Shown: in pieces, positions 16,272 to 21,186 of the stretch | Layout: every line of letters begins with the position of its first letter | How positions within the stretch are numbered: the stretch's first letter is position 1 | From: a virus | Length of the DNA stretch: 27,909 bases | IMG/VR virus record: IMGVR_UViG_3300042937_000104 | Location: 1-27,909 of that record | Direction: 5' to 3' (one strand) | Made by a program: the position numbers and the translations under genes | The notes under the pieces: model-generated | The model's database searches: none | What the model was told of the DNA's origin: nothing | Seen by the model: only the letters and a program-made list of their open reading frames with translations

Positions 16272-16492
16272 CACATACACCACTGGATGGTGACATAAAC
16301 AAACGGTAACAGGAGCATAATACCTGTCGTCTCTTCAACACCATCACCTTCACCCAGCAGCATTCTCTCAACATCTTCATCCAATATATCTTCAGACACT
16401 TTCACTATAAAGCCATTATTGCCAGCCAAGTCAAAACCGAAGCCGTTTCTCAGGCCAGCTATAACACTAACACCACCTATTGTAAAAAACAT
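16271..16492 (-). CDS. Small membrane protein with hydrophobic ends (73 aa)
   Basis: The start is set at ATG 16492, five bases after AGGAG; an upstream in-frame ATG at 16513 precedes that site and is not favoured. The N-terminal FFTIGGVSVIAG and C-terminal GIMLLLPFVYVTIQW are hydrophobic, with an acidic middle (SEDILDEDVERM, EGDGVEE). This gives a possible hairpin or two-pass membrane protein. It is the first gene of the replication operon after the 113-base gap at 16493-16605 and is coupled to the primase-helicase. A holin-like role is conceivable because no holin was recognised elsewhere, but nothing in the sequence proves it. Confidence 0.6.
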   Translation of the reverse strand: MFFTIGGVSVIAGLRNGFGFDLAGNNGFIVKVSEDILDEDVERMLLGEGDGVEETTGIMLLLPFVYVTIQWCM

Positions 16493-16537
16493 AACATCTC
16501 CTATTGACAACAAATCAAAACATCATTAAACTGCCTT

Positions 16538-16613
16538 CTATATAGTCTTTAGAGCAAGAGGTTAATATTGACTAACAACCATCAGCACAACTTAGACTAT
16601 ATAGACTATATAG
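16538..16613. repeat. Three CTATATAG palindromes between operon segments
   Basis: Copies of CTATATAG at 16538-16545, 16597-16604 and 16606-16613. The last two are in tandem with a 9-base period (GACTATATAGACTATATAG), and the last overlaps the final codons and stop of the 53-residue zinc gene. The same 8-mer recurs five times in the 20.4-21.2 kb control region. I found no convincing promoter in the gap itself. Confidence 0.75.
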
Positions 16614-16767
16614 TATCTTCCTGCCTCAGTTCATATTCTGTTAAACAAGCAACACAAACCATTCCTTTAGCGTACCAATGGAACAACGCACCAAAGCAAT
16701 CATTGCACACATATTGCTCTGGCAGCTCTGGTGGCTTTGTTGTCACTAACTGCAACACCTTATCCAT
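16606..16767 (-). CDS. Small zinc-ribbon protein (53 aa)
   Basis: Short gene read from ATG 16767, overlapping the preceding stop by eight bases (ATGGATAA), to TAG at 16606-16608. Two C-x2-C pairs, CNDC (Cys21, Cys24) and CVAC (Cys38, Cys41), make a compact zinc ribbon with aromatic residues between (FHWY). It is the last gene of the early block. No strong ribosome site is seen, so it probably depends on coupling to the gene before it. Function unknown. Confidence 0.65.
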   Translation of the reverse strand: MDKVLQLVTTKPPELPEQYVCNDCFGALFHWYAKGMVCVACLTEYELRQEDTI

Positions 16768-16993
16768 GATCTGAGTCATCGAATGGTGGATAGGTTATCT
16801 CTGCAACGTAAACACTTTTATAATTAGTATCCTCGCCGTTGAGTCTATTCCTACTGGTAACACCCAAGCTAACAGTGTCATCGTAGTTAACAAACCTGAC
16901 CAGGCATGACTTCAACGCCCAGATATCTGCAATCATTGGTGGTGCAATGACATAGCCTTCATCGTCCCACAGCACTCGTTGCCAGTTATTCAT
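16760..16993 (-). CDS. Hypothetical protein (77 aa)
   Basis: Starts at ATG 16993 in an eight-base overlap with the stop of the preceding gene. A mixed alpha/beta protein with many aromatic and acidic residues (NNWQRVLWDDEGYVI, ITYPPFDDSD). No family recognised and no motif. Its place in an unbroken row of coupled small genes supports it being real. Confidence 0.6.
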   Translation of the reverse strand: MNNWQRVLWDDEGYVIAPPMIADIWALKSCLVRFVNYDDTVSLGVTSRNRLNGEDTNYKSVYVAEITYPPFDDSDHG

Positions 16994-17246
16994 CGTAAGT
17001 CACCTCTTCCCAATAAGTTTCAATGTCTGTAACAATCTGGTCATAACAATCGTCATTCATCCAATCATCCATCAGTACACCATCAATCATTATTCTTTCT
17101 ATGTGAATGTAATAATTAGCACCGGCATCGTCACTGTCGTCAATCCATCGATAACTAACCTCCATCCCTCTAGGCCAAGCCCCGTGACTGTCCATATCTA
17201 CAGTGTATGTTGATAGTTCAAATACAGGTCTTCTATTCTTTTTCAT
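16986..17246 (-). CDS. Hypothetical acidic protein (86 aa)
   Basis: Start set at ATG 17246, five bases after AAGGGG; a start five codons upstream would overlap the previous gene and place the ribosome site inside. The protein is very acidic with many Asp, Trp and Tyr (SYRWIDDSDDAGANYYIHIE, DDWMNDDCYDQ). Small, strongly acidic phage proteins sometimes mimic DNA to block host DNA-binding enzymes. That is speculation here, based on composition alone. Confidence 0.6.
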   Translation of the reverse strand: MKKNRRPVFELSTYTVDMDSHGAWPRGMEVSYRWIDDSDDAGANYYIHIERIMIDGVLMDDWMNDDCYDQIVTDIETYWEEVTYDE

Positions 17247-17247
17247 G

Positions 17248-17418
17248 TTAACCCCTTGCAATCTTGTTGATGGTATCTTGATTAATCAATGTGGAATGCG
17301 TCATGTCTCTATCGTCAATCTCAATCGTCAGTATAGTGTGCTGATCCGTCACCGTGTCAATATCAACTCTAACTTTCACTCTATGCCCTTCAAAGTATGT
17401 CAATACTTGTTTAATCAT
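17248..17418 (-). CDS. Hypothetical small protein (56 aa)
   Basis: A short gene from ATG 17418, in a TAATG overlap with the previous stop, to TAA at 17248-17250. The sequence alternates hydrophobic and charged residues (VKVRVDIDT, TILTIEIDD), indicating a small beta sheet followed by a helix (LINQDTINKIARG). The ending IARG resembles that of the 272-residue GP88-like protein (LIARG). Unknown function. Confidence 0.6.
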   Translation of the reverse strand: MIKQVLTYFEGHRVKVRVDIDTVTDQHTILTIEIDDRDMTHSTLINQDTINKIARG

Positions 17419-17633
17419 TATCGTATCCCTTTAGCTTCGCGCTCTCTCTGTGATATCTCTTTAAAAGTCAATGCTTTATCTGGTAAAGCACTCTCACCAA
17501 TCTTAGCTGCGTACACTTTACCACCTAATCGTTTGAATATCCTAATGTCTCTGAGCAGTTTCTGCCGTAGTTTATCCGCTTGATCCAGTGTTCTCTGCGG
17601 CTCTGTTAACTTTCTAGGGTAAATGTCACTCAT
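17418..17633 (-). CDS. Conserved small basic phage protein (71 aa)
   Basis: Begins at ATG 17633, two bases after the previous stop. A basic, helical protein with LDQADKLRQKLLRDIRIFKRLGGK followed by a short Gly-containing loop and a second helix. I recognise this type as a recurrent hypothetical protein in phage early regions, without a known function. The positive charge would suit nucleic-acid or acidic-protein binding (inference). Confidence 0.6.
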   Translation of the reverse strand: MSDIYPRKLTEPQRTLDQADKLRQKLLRDIRIFKRLGGKVYAAKIGESALPDKALTFKEISQREREAKGIR

Positions 17634-17635
17634 TT

Positions 17636-17869
17636 TTATTCTACCTCTTTAGTTTTTAGAGCATCAAAACGCTCTTGAGCGTCTGCTGCTTTGCCTTGAT
17701 AAATTACTCCAGCTTTTCCTGTTATAGTGTCAAGAGAGTAAGCGTCTGTTATAAACCATTCGCAATCGTCAAAACGAGTATGAACCGGAAACAACGCATA
17801 ACGGTAATCACATGAAAATAACTTTTTTGCTGCCGGTTGTCCTGCTAAATTATGATTGTTTTTCAACAT
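17636..17869 (-). CDS. Hypothetical protein (77 aa)
   Basis: Start at ATG 17869, in a TAATG overlap with the upstream stop and about nine bases after GGAG; an in-frame start five codons further up is inside the previous gene. The mid part has a conserved-looking FSCDYRYALFPVHTRFDD and WFITDAYSLD. It could be a small alpha/beta fold. No family recognised. Confidence 0.6.
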   Translation of the reverse strand: MLKNNHNLAGQPAAKKLFSCDYRYALFPVHTRFDDCEWFITDAYSLDTITGKAGVIYQGKAADAQERFDALKTKEVE

Positions 17870-18054
17870 TATTCTACTCTCCAAAATTCCAACATAGGTT
17901 TGTTGTATCGACTAAAAACAATCATATCACTTTTACTTGTACGCTTGGCAAGTCTAGCGCGTAGCAAGCGTGCCTCTGCCTTGTCAGGGCATAGCATTAC
18001 CACTTTGCCAGGTTGTTGTAACAATTGTTGATAAACATCATCTATCGTATTCAT
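17869..18054 (-). CDS. Hypothetical protein (61 aa)
   Basis: Starts at ATG 18054, three bases after the tiny membrane gene's stop. The order helix, strand (GKVVMLCPD), helix (KAEARLLRARLAKR), strand (MIVFSRY) resembles half of a Rossmann-like fold, but no nucleotide-binding glycine motif is present. Unknown function. Confidence 0.6.
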   Translation of the reverse strand: MNTIDDVYQQLLQQPGKVVMLCPDKAEARLLRARLAKRTSKSDMIVFSRYNKPMLEFWRVE

Positions 18055-18057
18055 AAT

Positions 18058-18156
18058 TCACCCCTGTGCCATTGCCAAGATAGCAAGTATTGATATTGAA
18101 AAGGCTATGATACCGCACAGGATACAAGCTATAACCTCTTTCATTAGTTTATTCAT
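18058..18156 (-). CDS. Tiny single-pass membrane protein (32 aa)
   Basis: ATG at 18156 overlaps the previous stop (ATGA) and the frame ends with TGA at 18058-18060, three bases before the next gene. A short charged N-terminus (MNKLMKE) is followed by one strong hydrophobic helix (CILCGIIAFSISILAILAMA). It has the look of a small inner-membrane protein. It is the third gene of this form in the leftward operons. Function unknown. Confidence 0.55.
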   Translation of the reverse strand: MNKLMKEVIACILCGIIAFSISILAILAMAQG

Positions 18157-18302
18157 ACAAGCTCCCATGATTCAGAGTCAGGGTTAAAAATGACCTCCTC
18201 CACCTTGCCAGATTCAATATCTTCTGGCTCCCATCCGGAGGCGGTATCTATCGATCCGGTAAATAAATTCATGTAAAACTTTTCATTTTGAGTGATATTC
18301 AT
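18153..18302 (-). CDS. Conserved small phage protein (49 aa)
   Basis: Short gene from ATG 18302 to TGA 18153-18155, preceded by AGGGGA. The phrase NLFTGSIDTASGWEPED near residues 12-28 is of a type I recognise in small hypothetical phage proteins (FTGSxDT followed by a Trp/acidic segment). The protein is acidic and probably lacks a large hydrophobic core. It couples to the membrane peptide gene by an ATGA overlap. Function unknown. Confidence 0.6.
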   Translation of the reverse strand: MNITQNEKFYMNLFTGSIDTASGWEPEDIESGKVEEVIFNPDSESWELV

Positions 18303-18318
18303 AACATTCCCCTATTGA

Positions 18319-18600
18319 TTAAAATTGTGCAATGATGAATCGTTGACCATCAACCGGAATTACTATCGTCTGGTGTTCAATGTCTTCCATCGTTTGATAT
18401 GCATTACCGTATTGCTCTTGAAACTCTTCTAACGATTCAAACTCACTGAATTCGCAACACAGTCCTATGACATCCAACTCGGTATCAGAGTCATCAAGAT
18501 ACTCAAACAAAGCGCATAAGGCCTCGTAAGTGAATTGGTCGCCTCTGCCTTTATTGTGGAAAGCGTCTACAAAGTTATGCTTAGTTACTTGTATGTACAT
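18319..18600 (-). CDS. Conserved phage protein of unknown function (93 aa)
   Basis: ATG at 18600 behind AGGTGG. An acidic mixed fold whose recognisable parts are VTKHNFVDAFHNKGRGDQFTYEAL, LDVIGLCCEFSEF and a C-terminal strand pair (TIVIPVDGQRFIIAQF). Proteins of this kind (FHxxGRxxQFSYEAL ... ELDVIALCCEY) are found repeatedly in podoviruses and siphoviruses, and I know of no assigned function. The paired Cys and the acidic face may form an interaction site. Confidence 0.7.
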   Translation of the reverse strand: MYIQVTKHNFVDAFHNKGRGDQFTYEALCALFEYLDDSDTELDVIGLCCEFSEFESLEEFQEQYGNAYQTMEDIEHQTIVIPVDGQRFIIAQF

Positions 18601-18625
18601 GATTAATATCCACCTGTCGTTGTTT

Positions 18626-18817
18626 TCATACTGTTACCGCCTCTGTTTTAATGATATCGAATTCACCCAAGTAACCTAGCTTTATTCCATCCTCATCATA
18701 TACCGCAACTCTGGCAAGTCTAGTAGCGTCAATCTCTGCACGATATGTCCAGTTATCATCAGGATCAAAGTTTAGAGCGCATACTAGGTCGATAGCCTTA
18801 AGATAATGCATATTCAT
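18626..18817 (-). CDS. Hypothetical protein (63 aa)
   Basis: Start set at ATG 18817, which overlaps the preceding stop as ATGA; a longer frame upstream lies inside that gene. The protein has a Trp/Asp turn (FDPDDNWTYRAE) and then beta strands (RVAVYDEDGIKLGYLGEF). Possibly a small beta-barrel; no family recognised. Confidence 0.6.
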   Translation of the reverse strand: MNMHYLKAIDLVCALNFDPDDNWTYRAEIDATRLARVAVYDEDGIKLGYLGEFDIIKTEAVTV

Positions 18818-19044
18818 AACATGCCCCGTAATTCTGCTTTGATTGTCTGAGCTACAGCACCTCGCCACTGTCCGGCATTGCCTAGAAAGTACCGCACGAT
18901 AGCCTTACCATCATCGTAATAGTACATGTCTGTTATCTTATCCATTTGTATCATTGCTGCTAAGTATGGCACAGCAGCATAGTTAACCTTTTTCCAATCT
19001 CGTTTAATGTCATGCGCGATATTTGATAGCGGCCTTGTTTGCAT
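18814..19044 (-). CDS. Conserved small phage protein (76 aa)
   Basis: Start at ATG 19044, eight bases after GGAG; the longer frame from 19080 would overlap the preceding gene. The sequence has IAHDIKRDWKKVNYAAVPYLAAM, a Tyr/Asp-rich centre, and IVRYFLGNAGQWRG followed by a basic helix. This is a familiar hypothetical family in tailed phages. It is about 75 residues long in every case I recall, and its function is unknown. Confidence 0.7.
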   Translation of the reverse strand: MQTRPLSNIAHDIKRDWKKVNYAAVPYLAAMIQMDKITDMYYYDDGKAIVRYFLGNAGQWRGAVAQTIKAELRGML

Positions 19045-19048
19045 AATG

Positions 19049-19198
19049 TTAACTCCAATAGTAATCGATAGCGGTATCAAGTGTACCTATCCAAGATGGA
19101 CAAACCATAACGTGCATCCATACTAATGCGCCCATATTGTCACGGTATAGTCTATATAAACTACGGTTTTCAAGCTTGTATTCGTTTAAGTGTTCCAT
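19049..19198 (-). CDS. Hypothetical small protein (49 aa)
   Basis: Short gene from ATG 19198 (AAGAGG nine bases upstream, overlapping the end of the GP88-like gene) to TAA 19049-19051. Rich in Tyr, Trp, Met and Cys (LVWMHVMVCPSWIG), with a charged N-terminal helix. It fills the gap between two well supported genes, and its stop falls within the ribosome site region of the next. No family recognised. Confidence 0.55.
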   Translation of the reverse strand: MEHLNEYKLENRSLYRLYRDNMGALVWMHVMVCPSWIGTLDTAIDYYWS

Positions 19199-19202
19199 TG
19201 TG

Positions 19203-20021
19203 TTAACCTCTTGCAATCAAATTTTGCAGATTGGTGTAAGTTTTAAGACTGAAGAAAAAGTTCGGCTTATCCATGTTATCAATTCTTGATTGTCTGCTAC
19301 CGCCTTTATACTTTAAACCTCCTAAAACCTTATCATCAGTAAAGCGCAAATCGGTAGTATCAAAGTCTGCCAAGTCTGTCGGCATAGTGAATTCGCCTTT
19401 TCTCTCGCCTGTGTTAAATGCTATTGCTACTCTGTGTCCAGCCTTGATAGCCCGCGCTGTCATAAATATAGTTTTTTCACTGTATGCACTACCAGAAAAC
19501 GTAATGTCATAATTAGTCAATGTATTCTTGATAACACGGGCATAAACCTTGGAATAATCATAAAACCTGATATGCGGCATGCTGGCAATGAATGCGGTAA
19601 AATCAATATCCGTTGTGCCATTTAATCTGATAGCTAATTGGTCACCATGTTTGCGATGTTTTGCCTGAATCTCTTTTCGCAACATTGAATAGAATCGATC
19701 ACTGTCCAACAAATAAATTATGGTTCTACGTGTAGCGGCACTCTGTCCGGTTGTCATGCCGAGCATACCGCTACCGATCAGGCATATATCTTTGCATCCA
19801 AATAGTGCAGCAGCAGAACATAGTGTACGTGTTGCAACCTTATCTGCCGGTTGCATATATAGGATAGCAGTGTAATAACCTTCCGACTCTCCTTTCTCTA
19901 CTTTGATGCTACTACCCAACAACGGATTATCTGAATTGATATAGTCTAGGTTTTCTAATGCCCAAGCTTTAGACGCGGCATTGATTAAGCTTGTATCTTG
20001 TATTTGTTGAATTGTGATCAT
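19203..20021 (-). CDS. GP88-like phage protein of unknown function (272 aa)
   Basis: The largest protein of the early block, behind an AAGGAG-type site. Cys68, Cys76 and Cys80 (LCSAAALFGCKDICL) lead into GSGMLGMTTGQSAATRRT. Later phrases are LAIRLNGTTDIDF (about 129-141), FYDYSKV and NYDITFSGS. This set of short motifs matches my recollection of the phage family named gene product 88 (GP88), which is widespread, cysteine-bearing and of unknown function. The conserved Cys cluster could bind a metal or iron-sulphur centre. It is among the first genes read from the leftward promoter, so it may act early in infection. The family name should be confirmed by a profile search. Confidence 0.6.
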   Translation of the reverse strand: MITIQQIQDTSLINAASKAWALENLDYINSDNPLLGSSIKVEKGESEGYYTAILYMQPADKVATRTLCSAAALFGCKDICLIGSGMLGMTTGQSAATRRTIIYLLDSDRFYSMLRKEIQAKHRKHGDQLAIRLNGTTDIDFTAFIASMPHIRFYDYSKVYARVIKNTLTNYDITFSGSAYSEKTIFMTARAIKAGHRVAIAFNTGERKGEFTMPTDLADFDTTDLRFTDDKVLGGLKYKGGSRQSRIDNMDKPNFFFSLKTYTNLQNLIARG

Positions 20022-20040
20022 GATTATCTCCTTAGTTGAT

Positions 20041-20054
20041 GGGCATCCGTGCCC
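20041..20054. other. Short GC hairpin between the first two early genes
   Basis: GGGCA (20041-20045), loop TCCG, TGCCC (20050-20054). It sits between the 57-residue gene stop at 20063 and the next start at 20021. No T-tract follows on the - strand, so it is unlikely to terminate and may only set mRNA stability or spacing. Confidence 0.35.
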
Positions 20055-20062
20055 GTGATTGT

Positions 20063-20236
20063 TTACAGTGTTTGTTCTTGTACTTTTACTGTATATCCTA
20101 TGTCTTTTATTAAACGTATCGCCATTGGTGTTAGTGTTGTTGTTCCAGCTAACGCTGCTAACTTCTTGCTCACTTCACAGAAAGGATATACTACTTGTTG
20201 GCCGTAATTGTTCTTGATGCGTACTGTGATTGTCAT
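20063..20236 (-). CDS. Conserved small phage protein, first early gene (57 aa)
   Basis: ATG at 20236 with AAGGA about nine bases upstream; TAA at 20063-20065. The product has an N-terminal beta pair (TITVRIKNNYGQQVVYP), a Cys in YPFCE, a helix (VSKKLAALAG) and a second helix/strand (IRLIKDIGYTVKV). I recognise it as a small hypothetical protein type common in phages (about 55-60 residues, YPxCE then helix then GYxVxV). It is the first gene after the leftward promoter at 20295-20323, so probably the earliest product. Function unknown. Confidence 0.7.
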   Translation of the reverse strand: MTITVRIKNNYGQQVVYPFCEVSKKLAALAGTTTLTPMAIRLIKDIGYTVKVQEQTL

Positions 20237-20294
20237 GATCGTTTTCCTTGTTACTAATAATTGATGTTTGTCTGTGTTGCTTCGATCTGTGGTT

Positions 20295-20323
20295 ATAATG
20301 CTCTTCTATGGTTATATAGTCAA
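20295..20323 (-). promoter_or_regulatory. Leftward early promoter (sigma70 type)
   Basis: On the - strand: -35 TTGACT (20318-20323, five of six), 17-base spacer, -10 CATTAT (20295-20300, four of six). The predicted start is near 20288, with a leader of about 50 bases to the first early gene. The identical -10 and spacer length of the ssDNA-binding protein promoter support it. Confidence 0.65.
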
Positions 20324-20396
20324 TAAAGTATTGCATTGATTAAATCTATCGATTATCCAGGTTTGATAGAGACAATGTATGACTACCAGATACAGT

Positions 20397-20457
20397 CTAT
20401 ATAGAGACGTTGTTGTCTGTGTTGCCTATATAGATGGTGACTGTGTTGCCTATATAG
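20397..20457. repeat. CTATATAG palindromes and a 17-bp direct repeat
   Basis: CTATATAG at 20397-20404, 20426-20433 and 20450-20457. The latter two end a perfect direct repeat CTGTGTTGCCTATATAG at 20417-20433 and 20441-20457, 24 bases apart. The front half CTGTGTTGC also occurs at 20272-20280 within the early leader. Confidence 0.8.
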
Positions 20458-20531
20458 GTGCTACATAATCTCTCACGCTTTCAATATATAGTCGACTACA
20501 TAACGACTGTGTTATTATCCAACTGTATAAT

Positions 20532-20631
20532 TACTGAGTGATTATGAAATGCACTGACGGATTATGAACTAGTGCGACATCGTACTACTTAGACCACTGA
20601 CGGATTATGAACAACACTGACGGATTATGAA
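20532..20631 (+). repeat. Four phased 17-bp iterons
   Basis: CACTGACGGATTATGAA occurs perfectly at 20552-20568, 20595-20611 and 20615-20631; a variant TACTGAGTGATTATGAA is at 20532-20548. Start-to-start spacing is 20, 43 and 20 bases, close to whole turns of DNA, so all four face nearly the same side. This is the layout of initiator or repressor binding iterons. Confidence 0.85.
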
Positions 20632-20635
20632 ATGC

Positions 20636-20691
20636 TATGCTATAACATATCCAGGGCAGCAGCTGCTAAGTCTATGATATGCTATAACATA
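20636..20691 (+). repeat. Pair of 14-bp repeats flanking a palindrome
   Basis: TATGCTATAACATA at 20636-20649 and 20678-20691, 42 bases apart (four helical turns). Each is itself an imperfect palindrome. Between them lies the perfect palindrome AGCAGCTGCT (20658-20667). Likely protein-binding sites. Confidence 0.7.
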
Positions 20692-20696
20692 ACATA

Positions 20697-20712
20697 GGCG
20701 GGGGAGGGGGGG
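20697..20712 (+). other. G-tract
   Basis: Sixteen bases with only one C and one A among G (GGCGGGGGAGGGGGGG), in an otherwise AT-rich region, directly after the repeat pair. It could slow polymerases or fold into a G-quadruplex; it may also be a packaging or termination signal. Only the composition is seen. Confidence 0.6.
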
Positions 20713-20911
20713 CTGCTGTGGTGGTGATGATGTGGTAGCTACTTAGACACAAAATAAGGTAAATTAGACTTTGTTATATTAAAAAAGAATAAGGATGAAT
20801 GGTTACATAAGGCTATGATAACTATGAAGAAACGATGGCGGGCTGCGGAGACTGTGTACTGACACAAACCCGCACTGAGCTTGTGTGTAAGGGACACTAC
20901 ACAGGTTGTGC

Positions 20912-20927
20912 TGTGACTGCAATCACA
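20912..20927. promoter_or_regulatory. CRP-like operator upstream of the rightward promoter
   Basis: TGTGACTGCAATCACA is an exact match to the CRP core TGTGA-N6-TCACA. Its centre is about 70 bases before the predicted start of the rightward promoter (-10 at 20977-20982), a distance used by class I CRP-dependent promoters. A phage-encoded regulator that prefers the same palindrome is the alternative. Confidence 0.5.
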
Positions 20928-20953
20928 CGGTGATAAAATAACTATAAAAACAC

Positions 20954-20982
20954 TTGACTTTTTAGTGAAAATATGCTATATT
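20954..20982 (+). promoter_or_regulatory. Rightward promoter for packaging and head genes
   Basis: -35 TTGACT (20954-20959), 17-base spacer, -10 TATATT (20977-20982) with a TG extended -10 (TGCTATATT). The predicted start is near 20989, which overlaps a CTATATAG palindrome at 20984-20991 and gives a leader of about 200 bases. The same TATGCTATA core recurs in the promoter at 25667. Confidence 0.8.
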
Positions 20983-20983
20983 A

Positions 20984-21186
20984 CTATATAGTTATTAAAG
21001 AGTAAGACAAGCACTTTAAACAGACTCTGTACTAAGTTAATAATTGTTTAACCTCTTAGTACTTAGTTTGTTGATTATAACATTAAGTACTACGGTTGTT
21101 AATTATTAACACTGTCTACTTAAGAGATATAAGCGTTATAGAGACAACTTAGCTTCTTCCTATAAAGACTATATAGAGAGTATATT
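20984..21186 (+). other. Leader of the rightward operon with hairpin and operator-like palindromes
   Basis: About 200 untranslated bases. It has CTATATAG at 20984-20991 (at the predicted start site) and 21169-21176 (just before the first gene). There is a hairpin with GTACTAAG (21029-21036) pairing with CTTAGTAC (21055-21062), extended by TTAA/TTAA inside. A perfect 15-bp palindrome TGTTAATTATTAACA lies at 21097-21111. No open frame of note. Such a long structured leader suggests control after initiation. Confidence 0.55.

Larger units (their letters stand above)
20324..20953. other. Non-coding core of the divergent control region, candidate replication origin or packaging region
   Basis: About 630 bp between the two divergent promoters, with no credible gene on either strand. 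It contains, in order: a DnaA-box-like TTATCCA (20353-20359), CTATATAG palindromes at 20397, 20426 and 20450 (the last two in 17-bp direct repeats), a second TTATCCA (20515-20521), four 17-bp iterons (20532-20631), two 14-bp repeats (20636-20691) around a 10-bp palindrome, a G-tract (20697-20712), an A/T-rich stretch, and a CRP-like site (20912-20927). Iterons and AT-rich DNA suggest an origin; proximity to terminase genes also allows a pac or cos site. Neither is proven. Confidence 0.5.

Noticed and set aside
16504-16604. A rightward promoter from TTGACA at 16504 or TTGACT at 16568
   Set aside because: Neither has an acceptable -10 at 16-18 bases, and no rightward gene follows.
16568-16774. 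A 68-codon rightward frame over the 16.6-kb gap
   Set aside because: The opposite strand carries a 53-residue protein with two clear C-x2-C pairs that couples to its neighbour; the rightward frame lacks a ribosome site and stands alone against the operon.
20041-20054. An intrinsic terminator after the first early gene
   Set aside because: The stem is only five pairs and no T-tract follows; termination here would cut off the whole early operon.
20353-20521. True DnaA boxes at the two TTATCCA sites
   Set aside because: Only seven of nine consensus bases match and there are just two copies 160 bases apart, so they are mentioned only as a weak hint of an origin.
20795-20862. Two very short overlapping frames (7 and 15 codons, the latter basic) in the control region
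   Set aside because: They are coupled by ATGA and have an AAGG nearby, but no promoter precedes them, they lie in the probably untranscribed core, and such frames arise easily by chance.
16538-21176. T7-type phage RNA polymerase promoters at the CTATATAG copies
   Set aside because: They share only CTATA with the T7 promoter end, are palindromic, lack a conserved upstream specificity block, and no single-subunit RNA polymerase gene is visible.
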